From Ichthyenterobacterium magnum (GTDB lineage: Bacteria > Bacteroidota > Bacteroidia > Flavobacteriales > Flavobacteriaceae), in the NCBI RefSeq assembly GCF_003610635.1, contig NZ_RAQJ01000001.1, positions 284,474 to 348,473 on the forward strand: a stretch of 64,000 nt of DNA. Reading direction: 5' to 3'. The notes beneath the pieces were generated by a model that was not told the DNA's origin, did not search any database, and was given only the letters and a program-made list of their open reading frames with translations. Within the stretch, counting starts at the first letter, position 1. Every line of letters begins with the position of its first letter. Shown piece by piece: positions 38,027 through 47,253 of this stretch. The position numbers and the translations under genes are program-made.

Positions 38027-38034
38027 CAAATGTA
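38027..38034 (-). promoter_or_regulatory. Candidate -7 box of topA
   Basis: The minus strand reads TACATTTG, matching TAnnTTTG, and ends 19 bases before the topA ATG. No -33 TTG was found at a normal distance. Confidence 0.45.
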
Positions 38035-38121
38035 TATGAAAAAAAAGATATCATCCTAATTTTTAAAATTTTCAATTGCATTTAATCCAAAAATAAATTC
38101 TTTTCGTCTAGAAAATTGACA

Positions 38122-38148
38122 TAAAAAAAGCCTGAAATATTTCAGGCT
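38122..38148 (-). terminator. Terminator after the 38172 lipoprotein gene
   Basis: An 8-bp stem (agcctgaa 38129-38136 with ttcaggct 38141-38148) has a 4-base loop and is followed on the minus strand by TTTTTTTAT. It lies 24 bases past the stop at 38172. Confidence 0.75.
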
Positions 38149-38171
38149 CAAATTATATTTTGCATCTATTA

Positions 38172-38609
38172 TTAATAAGTATATGTTAATGCTGACTCTA
38201 AACCATCTATATTTAAAACAACTTGATTACTTCCTTCTACTCTAATGCTTGTTAAATCAAATGAAACGGTTTGTTGAAACACAGCCAAACAAACTTCGTT
38301 ATTTATTAATTGTAGTTTTAAACTACGCTGTTCTGGAGACGACTCGGCAACCAAACTAGAATCGACTAAATTAAAAACCCAACTATTACCATCACAACCA
38401 GAACTACTTATTTCAGCATTTAAACAATCATCTATTATCTCAACATTGACAAACGTAAAGAATGCTGTTTCTAGATTGTTATATACATCTTCGTCAATTA
38501 TAACTTCTAAACCACATGTTTCGACAAAAATATCATCGTCATCACATTGGGTATTCATTAAACATAACATTACAACTAAAACAAATACTAACTGCTTATA
38601 AAACTTCAT
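38172..38609 (-). CDS. Hypothetical lipoprotein
   Basis: A 145-residue protein from ATG 38609 (an upstream start adds 10 residues). The N-terminus has a hydrophobic signal segment and Cys22 followed by four Asp (QCDDDD). The lipobox is atypical (NTQC), but Asp after the Cys fits surface lipoprotein export in Bacteroidota. The mature part has several Cys and a strong beta-strand pattern; no known domain is recognised. It is the last gene before a terminator. The next gene upstream on the same strand, a membrane protein, is 56 bases away. Confidence 0.7.
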   Translation of the reverse strand: MKFYKQLVFVLVVMLCLMNTQCDDDDIFVETCGLEVIIDEDVYNNLETAFFTFVNVEIIDDCLNAEISSSGCDGNSWVFNLVDSSLVAESSPEQRSLKLQLINNEVCLAVFQQTVSFDLTSIRVEGSNQVVLNIDGLESALTYTY

Positions 38610-38665
38610 TTTAATAAAGGTGTTTTTTAGTAGATGCAAAATTCTAAAATTGGTTGCGTTGAACT

Positions 38666-39421
38666 TTACAAGTTTTCAATTTGGTTTATTTCTTTATTAT
38701 CAAACCCAACAACTTCTTTATATATAAAATACACTGGTATTGCCACAAATGAAGCTGTTGCAAGTATACCAATACCACACATTAATAGCCCAACAATTTC
38801 TGCTAAAAATGCAGCAACAAAAGTAAGCCCAAACGTGATGAACCATTTCTTATTTCCTAATTCAAAACTAACTTTAATTAAATTTGAAGTTGTTAAATCT
38901 GGATTAAAAGCATAAACAACAACTAACAAATTTAAAGGCACCATTACGTATATAACAGGAAAAAAGCACAATAGCGTAGCCAAAATCATTATTCCAACAT
39001 AAGCTAAAGATACTTTTATGGTTTTTCGTAAATATGGTTTCTTTAAAAAGTAGAGATAATCTTCTTTAGTTATTGTATTAAAATCTTTTTGAGCAAAAAT
39101 TCTAAACAGAGCTGCTTTTAAAGCAAAGCTAATAACCAATATTGCTAGCATCAATATTATATATCCTATAACTAAGCTTAAAGCCAAAAATGGCATAAAT
39201 GCATCTACTGATCCAGGATTTGTTGTATCAAAAACACTAAACACAACTAAAGGCACATAAAATATCATTATTATTGGTATTGCAAATGCTAACGCAATTA
39301 AAAGCATTAAAAGTCCTTGAAGCCAGACTTTTTTAAACAATTCTATACTTTGATTTAAAATTGTACCAAAATCTAATTCTCTAGCATTTTGTATTTTATA
39401 TTGTATTTCTGAAAAAAGCAT
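38666..39421 (-). CDS. Polytopic membrane protein, unknown function
   Basis: A 251-residue membrane protein with about six membrane segments starting near residue 33 (WLQGLLMLLIALAFAIPIIM). The short cytoplasmic N-terminus contains RELDFGTILNQSIELFKKVW, a pattern seen in YciC/DUF975-like integral membrane proteins. Similar proteins are sometimes annotated as beta-carotene monooxygenase in Flavobacteriia; nothing in this sequence supports an enzymatic role. It is divergent from miaB. Confidence 0.75.
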   Translation of the reverse strand: MLFSEIQYKIQNARELDFGTILNQSIELFKKVWLQGLLMLLIALAFAIPIIMIFYVPLVVFSVFDTTNPGSVDAFMPFLALSLVIGYIILMLAILVISFALKAALFRIFAQKDFNTITKEDYLYFLKKPYLRKTIKVSLAYVGIMILATLLCFFPVIYVMVPLNLLVVVYAFNPDLTTSNLIKVSFELGNKKWFITFGLTFVAAFLAEIVGLLMCGIGILATASFVAIPVYFIYKEVVGFDNKEINQIENL

Positions 39422-39496
39422 AAGTTTTGTTCATTTATTGAATACCAAAGAAAACCTATTTATATCATATAATCAAACAAGAATTAATACTGCCAC

Positions 39497-39529
39497 TTTG
39501 TCATAATACTTAAAATAATCGTAACTTTG
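39497..39529 (+). promoter_or_regulatory. Promoter of miaB
   Basis: TTTG at 39497-39500 and TAACTTTG at 39522-39529 are separated by 21 bases. The -7 box ends 38 bases before the ATG at 39568. Confidence 0.65.
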
Positions 39530-39567
39530 CACGCTTATTGACTGATTTTAAACTTTCAGTATTACAC

Positions 39568-41013
39568 ATGGAGAAAACAATAGACGAGAAAAAGCAAGGT
39601 CAAACTTTAGTTTTAGATCAAAAAAAAGAAAACACACGTAAACTTTTTATTGAAAGTTACGGATGCGCTATGAATTTTAGTGATAGTGAAATAGTAGCCT
39701 CAATACTTTCTGATCAAGGTTTTAACACAACCCAAAGCCTTGAAGATGCCGATTTAGTTTTAGTCAACACTTGCTCTATTAGAGATAAAGCCGAACAAAC
39801 TGTTCGGAAACGCTTAGAAAAATACAATGCTGTAAAACGCATAAATCCAAAAATGAAAGTTGGTGTTTTAGGCTGTATGGCTGAACGTTTAAAAACAAAA
39901 TTTCTTGAAGAAGAAAAAATTGTTGATCTCGTTGTTGGCCCAGATGCTTATAAAGACTTACCAAACTTACTTGCCGAAGTAGACGAAGGCAGAGATGCTA
40001 TAAATGTCATTCTATCTAAAGAAGAAACTTATGGTGATATTTCTCCAGTACGTTTAAACAGCAATGGCGTAACAGCATTTGTATCTATTACTCGCGGTTG
40101 TGACAATATGTGTACGTTTTGTGTGGTTCCTTTTACTCGTGGAAGAGAACGTAGTAGAAATCCACAAAGCATTATTGAAGAAGTTAATGATCTTTGGAGC
40201 AAAGGTTATAAAGAAATAACGCTTTTAGGTCAAAATGTAGACAGCTATTTATGGTATGGTGGAGGACTTAAAAAAGACTTCGTAAAAGCTAGCGACATGC
40301 AAAAAGCTACAGCTGTTAATTTTTCAAATTTATTAGAATTATGTGCTCAAGCACAACCAAAAATGCGAATTCGATTCTCTACATCTAACCCTCAAGATTT
40401 GACTTTAGATGTTATTGAAACCATGGCAAAATATGATAACATTTGTAAGCACATCCACTTACCTGTTCAAAGTGGTAGTAATCGTATTTTAAAAGAGATG
40501 AACCGCTTACATACTAGAGAAGAGTATTTTGAACTTATTGACAATATTAGACGTATTCTTCCAGAGTGTTCAATTAGTCAAGATTTAATTGCTGGTTTCC
40601 CAACTGAAACCGAACAAGACCATCAAGATACGTTAAGCCTTATGGACTATGTAAAATATAATTTTGGTTATATGTTCACCTATTCTGAACGACCAGGAAC
40701 CATGGCAGAGCGTAAAATGGATGATGATGTTCCTGAAGCTATAAAGAAACGTAGATTGGCAGAAATTGTACAATTACAAAGAGAACATAGTGAAATTAGA
40801 ACTAAAGAATATTTAAATACAACTGTAGAAGTACTTATTGAGCGTGAATCAAAAAAATCTGATGCACATTGGTCAGGACGTACCTCACAAAATATTGTAG
40901 CAGTATTTCCAAAAGAACACTACACTATTGGAGATTTAGTAAAAGTTACCGTTAAAGATTGTACAAGTGCAACACTTATTGGTAAAGCAATTAAGTATTC
41001 AGATAATAATTAA
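39568..41013 (+). CDS. miaB: tRNA-2-methylthio-N6-dimethylallyladenosine synthase MiaB
   Basis: A 481-residue radical-SAM enzyme that adds a methylthio group to i6A37 in tRNAs. From ATG 39568 (a TTG 30 bases upstream is less likely) the N-terminal UPF0004 domain binds one 4Fe-4S cluster through Cys in YGCAMN, NTCSIRDKA and GCMAER. The radical-SAM cluster motif is RGCDNMCTFC (CxxxCxxC), and a C-terminal TRAM domain (~410-475) binds tRNA. The length is normal. It opens the plus-strand block that contains the sigma-54 activator and lptE. Confidence 0.97.
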   Translation: MEKTIDEKKQGQTLVLDQKKENTRKLFIESYGCAMNFSDSEIVASILSDQGFNTTQSLEDADLVLVNTCSIRDKAEQTVRKRLEKYNAVKRINPKMKVGVLGCMAERLKTKFLEEEKIVDLVVGPDAYKDLPNLLAEVDEGRDAINVILSKEETYGDISPVRLNSNGVTAFVSITRGCDNMCTFCVVPFTRGRERSRNPQSIIEEVNDLWSKGYKEITLLGQNVDSYLWYGGGLKKDFVKASDMQKATAVNFSNLLELCAQAQPKMRIRFSTSNPQDLTLDVIETMAKYDNICKHIHLPVQSGSNRILKEMNRLHTREEYFELIDNIRRILPECSISQDLIAGFPTETEQDHQDTLSLMDYVKYNFGYMFTYSERPGTMAERKMDDDVPEAIKKRRLAEIVQLQREHSEIRTKEYLNTTVEVLIERESKKSDAHWSGRTSQNIVAVFPKEHYTIGDLVKVTVKDCTSATLIGKAIKYSDNN

Positions 41014-41043
41014 AAGAAATTGTCACTTTTGTAATATACAAAT

Positions 41044-42312
41044 ATGGAATCAATACAAGCTATAAAACAACGATTTGGTATCATTGGTAATGACCCAAAA
41101 CTTAATCGTGCTATAGAAAAAGCAATACAAGTTGCTCCAACAGATATTTCTGTTTTAGTTACTGGAGAAAGTGGTGTTGGTAAAGAGAGTATTCCTAAAA
41201 TTATACACCAATTATCACACAGAAAACACGGTAAATATATTGCAGTAAATTGTGGTGCAATACCTGAAGGAACCATAGACAGTGAATTATTTGGGCATGA
41301 AAAAGGCGCATTTACAGGAGCAACTCAAACGCGTAATGGGTATTTTGAAGTTGCAGATGGCGGCACCATTTTTTTAGATGAAGTTGGAGAATTACCATTA
41401 ACAACCCAAGTAAGACTTTTACGTGTTTTAGAAAATGGAGAGTTTATTAAAGTAGGTTCAAGCAAGGTTCAAAAAACAAATGTGCGAATTGTTGCAGCAA
41501 CAAACGTTAATATGTTTGAAGCTATAAAAAAAGAAAAGTTTCGTGAAGATTTATATTACAGACTAAGCACCATCGATATTAACATTCCGCCTTTAAGAGA
41601 CAGAAAAGAAGATATTCATTTACTATTTAGAAAGTTTGCAAGTGACTTCGCTCTTAAATACAAAATGCCAACAATTAAACTTACAGATGATGCGGTAAGT
41701 ATTCTTTTAAAACATAGATGGAATGGTAATATTCGTCAGTTAAGAAACATTGCCGAGCAAATTTCGGTATTAGAGCAGAATCGTACTATAAATGCTGCAA
41801 CATTGCATAGCTATCTTCCTAGTGGAGGAAGCAATTTACCTGCTGTAATTAATACCTCAAAATCTGAAAGTGATTTTAGCAGTGAACGTGAGATTTTGTA
41901 CAAAGTTCTATTCGATATGAAAGGCGACCTAAACGACCTCAAGAAGCTGACTATGGAACTGATGAAAAATGGAAATACTCAAGATGTTCAGAAAAACAAC
42001 GAAGGTTTAATTCAAAAAATATACAATGAAGATTCTACTGAAAGCTTTGAAGACTCTGTAGAAGATTTAGAAGTATTATCTATTCCAGAACAAGTTTCAG
42101 AAACCGCAACTTTTTCAGAAGATACAACACAAGACAAATATCATTTTGCAGAAGAAATTGAAGAAGAAGAAACCTTATCTTTACACGATAAAGAATTAGA
42201 GCTTATAAAAAAATCTTTAGAACGTCACCAAGGCAAACGCAAATTAGCAGCTGCCGAGTTAGGTATTAGTGAACGAACATTGTACAGAAAGATAAAACAA
42301 TATGATCTTTAA
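41044..42312 (+). CDS. Sigma-54-dependent transcriptional activator without sensor domain
   Basis: A 422-residue bacterial enhancer-binding protein. The AAA+ domain begins almost at the N-terminus: Walker A GESGVGKE (41-48), the sigma-54 contact loop GAFTGA (88-93), Walker B FLDEVGELP, and the sensor and R-finger region after it. An acidic low-complexity linker (~300-375) leads to a Fis-type HTH (~385-420, LAAAELGISERTLYRKIKQY). There is no N-terminal receiver, PAS or GAF domain, so activity must be controlled otherwise or be constitutive. A sigma-54-type promoter for groESL lies in the same window, about 2.3 kb downstream. Confidence 0.94.
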   Translation: MESIQAIKQRFGIIGNDPKLNRAIEKAIQVAPTDISVLVTGESGVGKESIPKIIHQLSHRKHGKYIAVNCGAIPEGTIDSELFGHEKGAFTGATQTRNGYFEVADGGTIFLDEVGELPLTTQVRLLRVLENGEFIKVGSSKVQKTNVRIVAATNVNMFEAIKKEKFREDLYYRLSTIDINIPPLRDRKEDIHLLFRKFASDFALKYKMPTIKLTDDAVSILLKHRWNGNIRQLRNIAEQISVLEQNRTINAATLHSYLPSGGSNLPAVINTSKSESDFSSEREILYKVLFDMKGDLNDLKKLTMELMKNGNTQDVQKNNEGLIQKIYNEDSTESFEDSVEDLEVLSIPEQVSETATFSEDTTQDKYHFAEEIEEEETLSLHDKELELIKKSLERHQGKRKLAAAELGISERTLYRKIKQYDL

Positions 42313-42501
42313 GATAACTTTATGAAACGAGCATGCTAAAAGCTTTATTACTCAAGAAAATGACTAATAGCGAACAACATGTGACCATTAAAATCAATAA
42401 ATATAAACACATGAAATCAACCACAAGAAAATAGTCTTTTTACAGTTTTAAACTAAAGTTGATTACATCTGACAAATAAAAGAGATAATAAAAACCTACA
42501 G

Positions 42502-42693
42502 ATGAAGGCAGTAGAAATATTTAGAATAAAAAAAACATTTGGCCCTAATAGCTCTGAAGCCATTAGAAAAGAAGCTGAAGATTTAATTAACAAAAAACAT
42601 TATAAAGGTTATAGGCTTATAACAACGTCGTTTGCTATTGAAGCTGGCAAAATTTATGCTTTTATAACGATGAAAAGACCAAACACATATTAA
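42502..42693 (+). CDS. Small conserved-looking protein upstream of lptE (DUF4177-like?)
   Basis: A 63-residue soluble protein with no signal peptide. The segment KHYKGYRLITTSFAIEAGKI followed by YAFITMKRP recalls the DUF4177 pattern of a helix plus a two-stranded hairpin, but this is a weak resemblance. Its TAA stop is immediately followed by the lptE ATG, in the same frame, which argues for a genuine co-translated gene. The 189 bases before it show no clear promoter or other feature. Confidence 0.6.
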   Translation: MKAVEIFRIKKTFGPNSSEAIRKEAEDLINKKHYKGYRLITTSFAIEAGKIYAFITMKRPNTY

Positions 42694-43203
42694 ATGAAAA
42701 AGCTAATTATTTTCTTATGTTTTATCTCAATTATAATAACACTAACTAGCTGTTGGAAATATTCATTTACCGGAACATCAATTTCTAGTGATACCAAAAC
42801 ATTTCAGGTTAATTATTTTCAAAACAATGCCCCTTTAATTGAGCCTGGATTAGAAAGAGATTTTAAAATTGCTTTAGAAGATTTAATCCAAAACCAAACC
42901 AACTTAAGTATTGTAACTTCTGGAGGTGATTTAACATACGAAGGAGAAATTACAGAGTATAGAATTTCTCCAACTACAGCGCAAGCAAATAGTACAGCTG
43001 CACAAAACAGACTAACCATAAGTGTTAACGTTCGTTTTTATGATAAAAATGACCCTGAAGAAGATTTAGAACAACGTTTTTCGTTTTTTCGTGATTACGA
43101 AGGTGATGCACAACTCATAGGCTCTCAAAAAGACACTCTTATCGAGGAAATTTTTGAGCGTTTAACTCAAGATATTTTTAATGCAACTTTAGCAAAATGG
43201 TAA
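42694..43203 (+). CDS. lptE: LPS assembly lipoprotein LptE
   Basis: A 169-residue outer-membrane lipoprotein; lipobox TLTSC with Cys20. The mature part has the Bacteroidota LptE pattern (YSFTGTSIS, then YFQNNAPLIEPGLERDFK, and RFSFFRDYEGDAQL). LptE plugs the LptD barrel that inserts lipopolysaccharide into the outer membrane. Order in this window is sigma-54 activator, small protein, lptE, TPR protein, secG. The stop of the small upstream gene abuts its start. Confidence 0.88.
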   Translation: MKKLIIFLCFISIIITLTSCWKYSFTGTSISSDTKTFQVNYFQNNAPLIEPGLERDFKIALEDLIQNQTNLSIVTSGGDLTYEGEITEYRISPTTAQANSTAAQNRLTISVNVRFYDKNDPEEDLEQRFSFFRDYEGDAQLIGSQKDTLIEEIFERLTQDIFNATLAKW

Positions 43204-43209
43204 AATAAA

Positions 43210-44187
43210 ATGCATATCGACGATTTTTCATACATACTTCAAAATCCTCAAAACATCACCATTGAGCAAACAAGTAACTTAACAACTTTAATTGCAGAAT
43301 ACCCATATTTTCAAACTGCTAGAGCCTTATATTTAAAAGGATTAAAAAATAAAGAAAGCTTTAAATATAATTTAGAGTTAAAAACTACAGCAGCATATAC
43401 AACAGACCGTAGCATCTTATTTGATTATATAACATCAGAAGAATTTAATCAAAATGAAATCTCTCAAATCATTAAGCAAAATTCTGAACATTTAAAAGAG
43501 TTAACCGTAAACGATGCCGATGATATTTCGGTAAATAAAAGTGTAACAATAGATGATGCTTTAAAACAACATATAAAAAATACAGAAGGTGTCTTGGATC
43601 CAAATCTTTTTGAAGAAAAAGAAAAAATAAGTAATGATGTAGCTCAGTTTTTATCGCTTCAAACAAACTTACCAGACCAAAGCATTATTAATATTGACAC
43701 AAAAAATATTGAAGCATCTCCAGAAGAAACTTTACAGTTAGGCAAACCATTAGAATTTGATAAAACCGAAACGCACTCGTTTACAGAGTGGTTAAAAATA
43801 ACAAGCTTTAAACCTATCATTAGAACAGAAGAAGAAGAAGAAGAAGAGAAAACAAATGAAGAATCTGATTTAAAAGAAAATTCTTCAGAGAAAAAAGACA
43901 ACTCAGTTGATAGAAAATTTGAACTTATTGATAAGTTTTTAAAAGAGAACCCAAAAATAACGCCAACTAAAGAACCTTCAAAAACCAATATAGCCGAAAC
44001 TAGCCAAGAGCAAAACGATGGCTTAATGACCGAGACTTTAGCGCGAATTTATCTAGAGCAAAAAAACTACAAAAAGGCAATTCAATCTTATAAAATTTTA
44101 AGTTTGAAATATCCAGAAAAAAGTGGTTTCTTTGCAGACCAAATTAAAGCAGTAAAACAATTACAAGAAAATAATAACACAAAATAA
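43210..44187 (+). CDS. Acidic TPR-containing protein
   Basis: A 325-residue cytoplasmic protein. Residues 1-90 form an N-terminal helical domain (MHIDDFSYILQNP...), the middle (~150-260) is low-complexity and acidic, including EEEEEEEKTNEESDLKE, and a TPR-like helix pair lies near the C-terminus (~278-312, LARIYLEQKNYKKAIQSYKI). It is encoded 6 bases after lptE and overlaps secG by one base. Its role is unknown; the position between an LPS-assembly gene and secG suggests envelope biogenesis, but that is inference. Confidence 0.8.
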   Translation: MHIDDFSYILQNPQNITIEQTSNLTTLIAEYPYFQTARALYLKGLKNKESFKYNLELKTTAAYTTDRSILFDYITSEEFNQNEISQIIKQNSEHLKELTVNDADDISVNKSVTIDDALKQHIKNTEGVLDPNLFEEKEKISNDVAQFLSLQTNLPDQSIINIDTKNIEASPEETLQLGKPLEFDKTETHSFTEWLKITSFKPIIRTEEEEEEEKTNEESDLKENSSEKKDNSVDRKFELIDKFLKENPKITPTKEPSKTNIAETSQEQNDGLMTETLARIYLEQKNYKKAIQSYKILSLKYPEKSGFFADQIKAVKQLQENNNTK

Positions 44188-44549
44188 TGAATACGTTTAC
44201 AATCTTTTTAATCCTTATCGTGCTAGTAGCATTTTTACTAGTTGTAGTTATCATGGTACAAAACCCTAAAGGAGGTGGATTATCATCTTCGTTTGGTGGC
44301 GGCGGAACTCAACAAGTTGGTGGTGTTAAACAAACAGGTGATTTCTTAGACAAAAGTACTTGGGCTTTAGCAACTTTATTATTAGCATTAATATTAGCTT
44401 CTAATTTAGCTATTCCAGGAGCAGGTGGCAATGCAATAGAATCTAAAGCAATTCAAGGTGAAGAAGGAACCACAACAACAGTCCCAGCAACTACTCCTGA
44501 TACTGCAGCAGATGACGCAACAAAAGTGATTGACTCAGCAGGAAACTAA
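44187..44549 (+). CDS. secG: Preprotein translocase subunit SecG
   Basis: A 120-residue membrane protein of the SecYEG translocon. Two membrane segments (about residues 3-24 and 58-75) flank the conserved cytoplasmic loop with MVQNPKGGGLSSSFGGGG. A Thr/Ala/Asp-rich tail of about 35 residues follows, longer than in E. coli and common in Bacteroidota. The start ATG overlaps the TPR gene stop by one base. It is followed by an intrinsic terminator. Confidence 0.93.
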   Translation: MNTFTIFLILIVLVAFLLVVVIMVQNPKGGGLSSSFGGGGTQQVGGVKQTGDFLDKSTWALATLLLALILASNLAIPGAGGNAIESKAIQGEEGTTTTVPATTPDTAADDATKVIDSAGN

Positions 44550-44571
44550 AATAGTATTTATAAAGCATATT

Positions 44572-44599
44572 AAAAGCCAACTTTACAGTTGGCTTTTTT
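44572..44599 (+). terminator. Terminator after secG
   Basis: Stem aagccaact / agttggctt with a 3-base loop is followed by TTTTTTG. It ends the lptE-TPR-secG block and separates it from groESL. Confidence 0.85.
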
Positions 44600-44639
44600 G
44601 TTTCATATCATAAACTGAAACTTTGTCAGTGATTATCTA

Positions 44640-44656
44640 TTGGCACATTTTTAGCA
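44640..44656 (+). promoter_or_regulatory. Sigma-54-type (-24/-12) promoter of groESL
   Basis: The sequence TTGGCAC then ATTTTT then AGCA has GG at 44642-44643 and GC at 44654-44655, with exactly 10 bases between them, the sigma-54 -24/-12 geometry. The TTGGCAC half is a perfect consensus; the -12 half has A instead of T before GC. It lies 51 bases upstream of the groES ATG. No TAnnTTTG box is seen. A sigma-54 activator is encoded at 41044-42312. Confidence 0.65.
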
Positions 44657-44672
44657 TAACGCTTAAGCGTTA
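44657..44672. promoter_or_regulatory. Perfect 16-bp palindrome over the groESL start region
   Basis: taacgcttaagcgtta is its own reverse complement. It begins 2 bases after the -12 GC, so it covers the predicted transcription start and could be a repressor site. It does not resemble the CIRCE element (TTAGCACTC-N9). Confidence 0.45.
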
Positions 44673-44706
44673 AACAATTTTTAATTAACTAAACACATAT
44701 ACAAAT

Positions 44707-44982
44707 ATGGCTTTAAACATTAAACCATTAGCAGACAGAGTTGTTATTCAACCTGAAGCTGCAGAAACTAAAACTGCATCAGGAATTATTATTCCAGACA
44801 ATGCAAAAGAAAAACCTCAACAAGGTAAAGTAATGGCAGTAGGAAAAGGAACTAAAGACGACCCAATTACTGTTAAAGTTGGAGACAAAGTACTTTACGG
44901 AAAATACGCAGGCACTGAGCTAAAATTAGAAGGTAAAGATTACCTTATCATGAGAGAAAGTGATATTCTAGCAATCGTATAA
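44707..44982 (+). CDS. groES: Co-chaperonin GroES
   Basis: A 91-residue co-chaperonin that caps the GroEL cavity. It opens with [13 protein letters not shown], contains the mobile loop region with [16 protein letters not shown], and ends with [13 protein letters not shown]. The length is normal (E. coli 97). It is transcribed from a sigma-54-type promoter candidate 51 bases upstream and is followed by groEL after 100 bases that contain short repeats. Confidence 0.98.
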   Translation: MALNIKPLADRVVIQPEAAETKTASGIIIPDNAKEKPQQGKVMAVGKGTKDDPITVKVGDKVLYGKYAGTELKLEGKDYLIMRESDILAIV

Positions 44983-46717
<1,735 letters not shown>

Positions 46718-46746
46718 GTCGAGAGCCTCGATACTCAATTATATAA

Positions 46747-46779
46747 AAACGCTTCAATTCATTTTGAAGCGTTTTTTTT
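46747..46779 (+). terminator. Terminator of groESL
   Basis: Stem aacgcttcaa / ttgaagcgtt with a 6-base loop is followed by a run of nine T. It begins 30 bases after the groEL stop. Confidence 0.88.
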
Positions 46780-46793
46780 TCGTTTATAAACAA

Positions 46794-46822
46794 AAAAATG
46801 CCACTGAACGCGGCATTTTTTT
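46794..46822. terminator. Second, bidirectional terminator between groEL and the HMA gene
   Basis: aaaaaaatgcc / ggcattttttt arms flank a 9-base loop, with A and T runs on both sides. It can end groESL readthrough on the plus strand and the HMA-receptor operon (stop at 46857) on the minus strand. Confidence 0.7.
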
Positions 46823-46856
46823 GTAATAGTTTATTATAAGTTATTAATAAAACTCT

Positions 46857-47210
46857 CTAATTTTTATGAGCATCTTTAACGTCTTCATCTCTGTATTTAC
46901 AACAAGGATGCACTTTACTATAAGCTTCGTCAGACGCTTTCATTTCTTTAGTATCATGCCCAACTGCTGTAACACTTTTTTGAATGGCTTTTAAGTTTGT
47001 TTTACGCTCATCAAATATAAGTTTCAATTCATGAGTATCTACACTCCATGTGGCAAATTTCACGCCTTTAGTGTTAATGGCTGCTTTCTCGATTCGGTCT
47101 TTACACATTTGGCAAACACCATCTACTTCAATAGATGCTTTAGCATTTTTATTTTGCGCAAAGCTTAACGTTCCTATAAACATTACAAATACAATTATTA
47201 AATTTTTCAT
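46857..47210 (-). CDS. Periplasmic heavy-metal-associated (HMA) domain protein
   Basis: A 117-residue exported protein (from ATG 47210; ATGs at 47213 and 47234 are alternatives). The signal peptide MKNLIIVFVMFIGTLSFAQ is followed by an HMA-like ferredoxin fold (~25-90). The metal-binding CxxC is DGVCQMCKDR (about residues 33-36), and an extra Cys pair occurs near the C-terminus (HPCCKYR). Such proteins bind soft metals, most often copper. It follows the TonB-dependent receptor gene in the same direction and may be its periplasmic metal carrier. Confidence 0.85.
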   Translation of the reverse strand: MKNLIIVFVMFIGTLSFAQNKNAKASIEVDGVCQMCKDRIEKAAINTKGVKFATWSVDTHELKLIFDERKTNLKAIQKSVTAVGHDTKEMKASDEAYSKVHPCCKYRDEDVKDAHKN

Positions 47211-47253
47211 CATTATTACTTTTTTGTCCTTCATTTAAAGGTATTATTATTTT

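Noticed and set aside
38666..39421. Annotation as beta-carotene monooxygenase
   Set aside because: No His iron ligands or enzyme motif are present; it is only a polytopic membrane protein.
42313..42501. A 24-codon frame (MTNSEQHVTIK...) in the gap before the small lptE-upstream gene
   Set aside because: Very short, no initiation signal and no recognisable feature; the gap shows nothing else.
44657..44672. CIRCE/HrcA element at groESL
   Set aside because: The palindrome does not contain TTAGCACTC-N9-GAGTGCTAA; it is a different symmetrical site.
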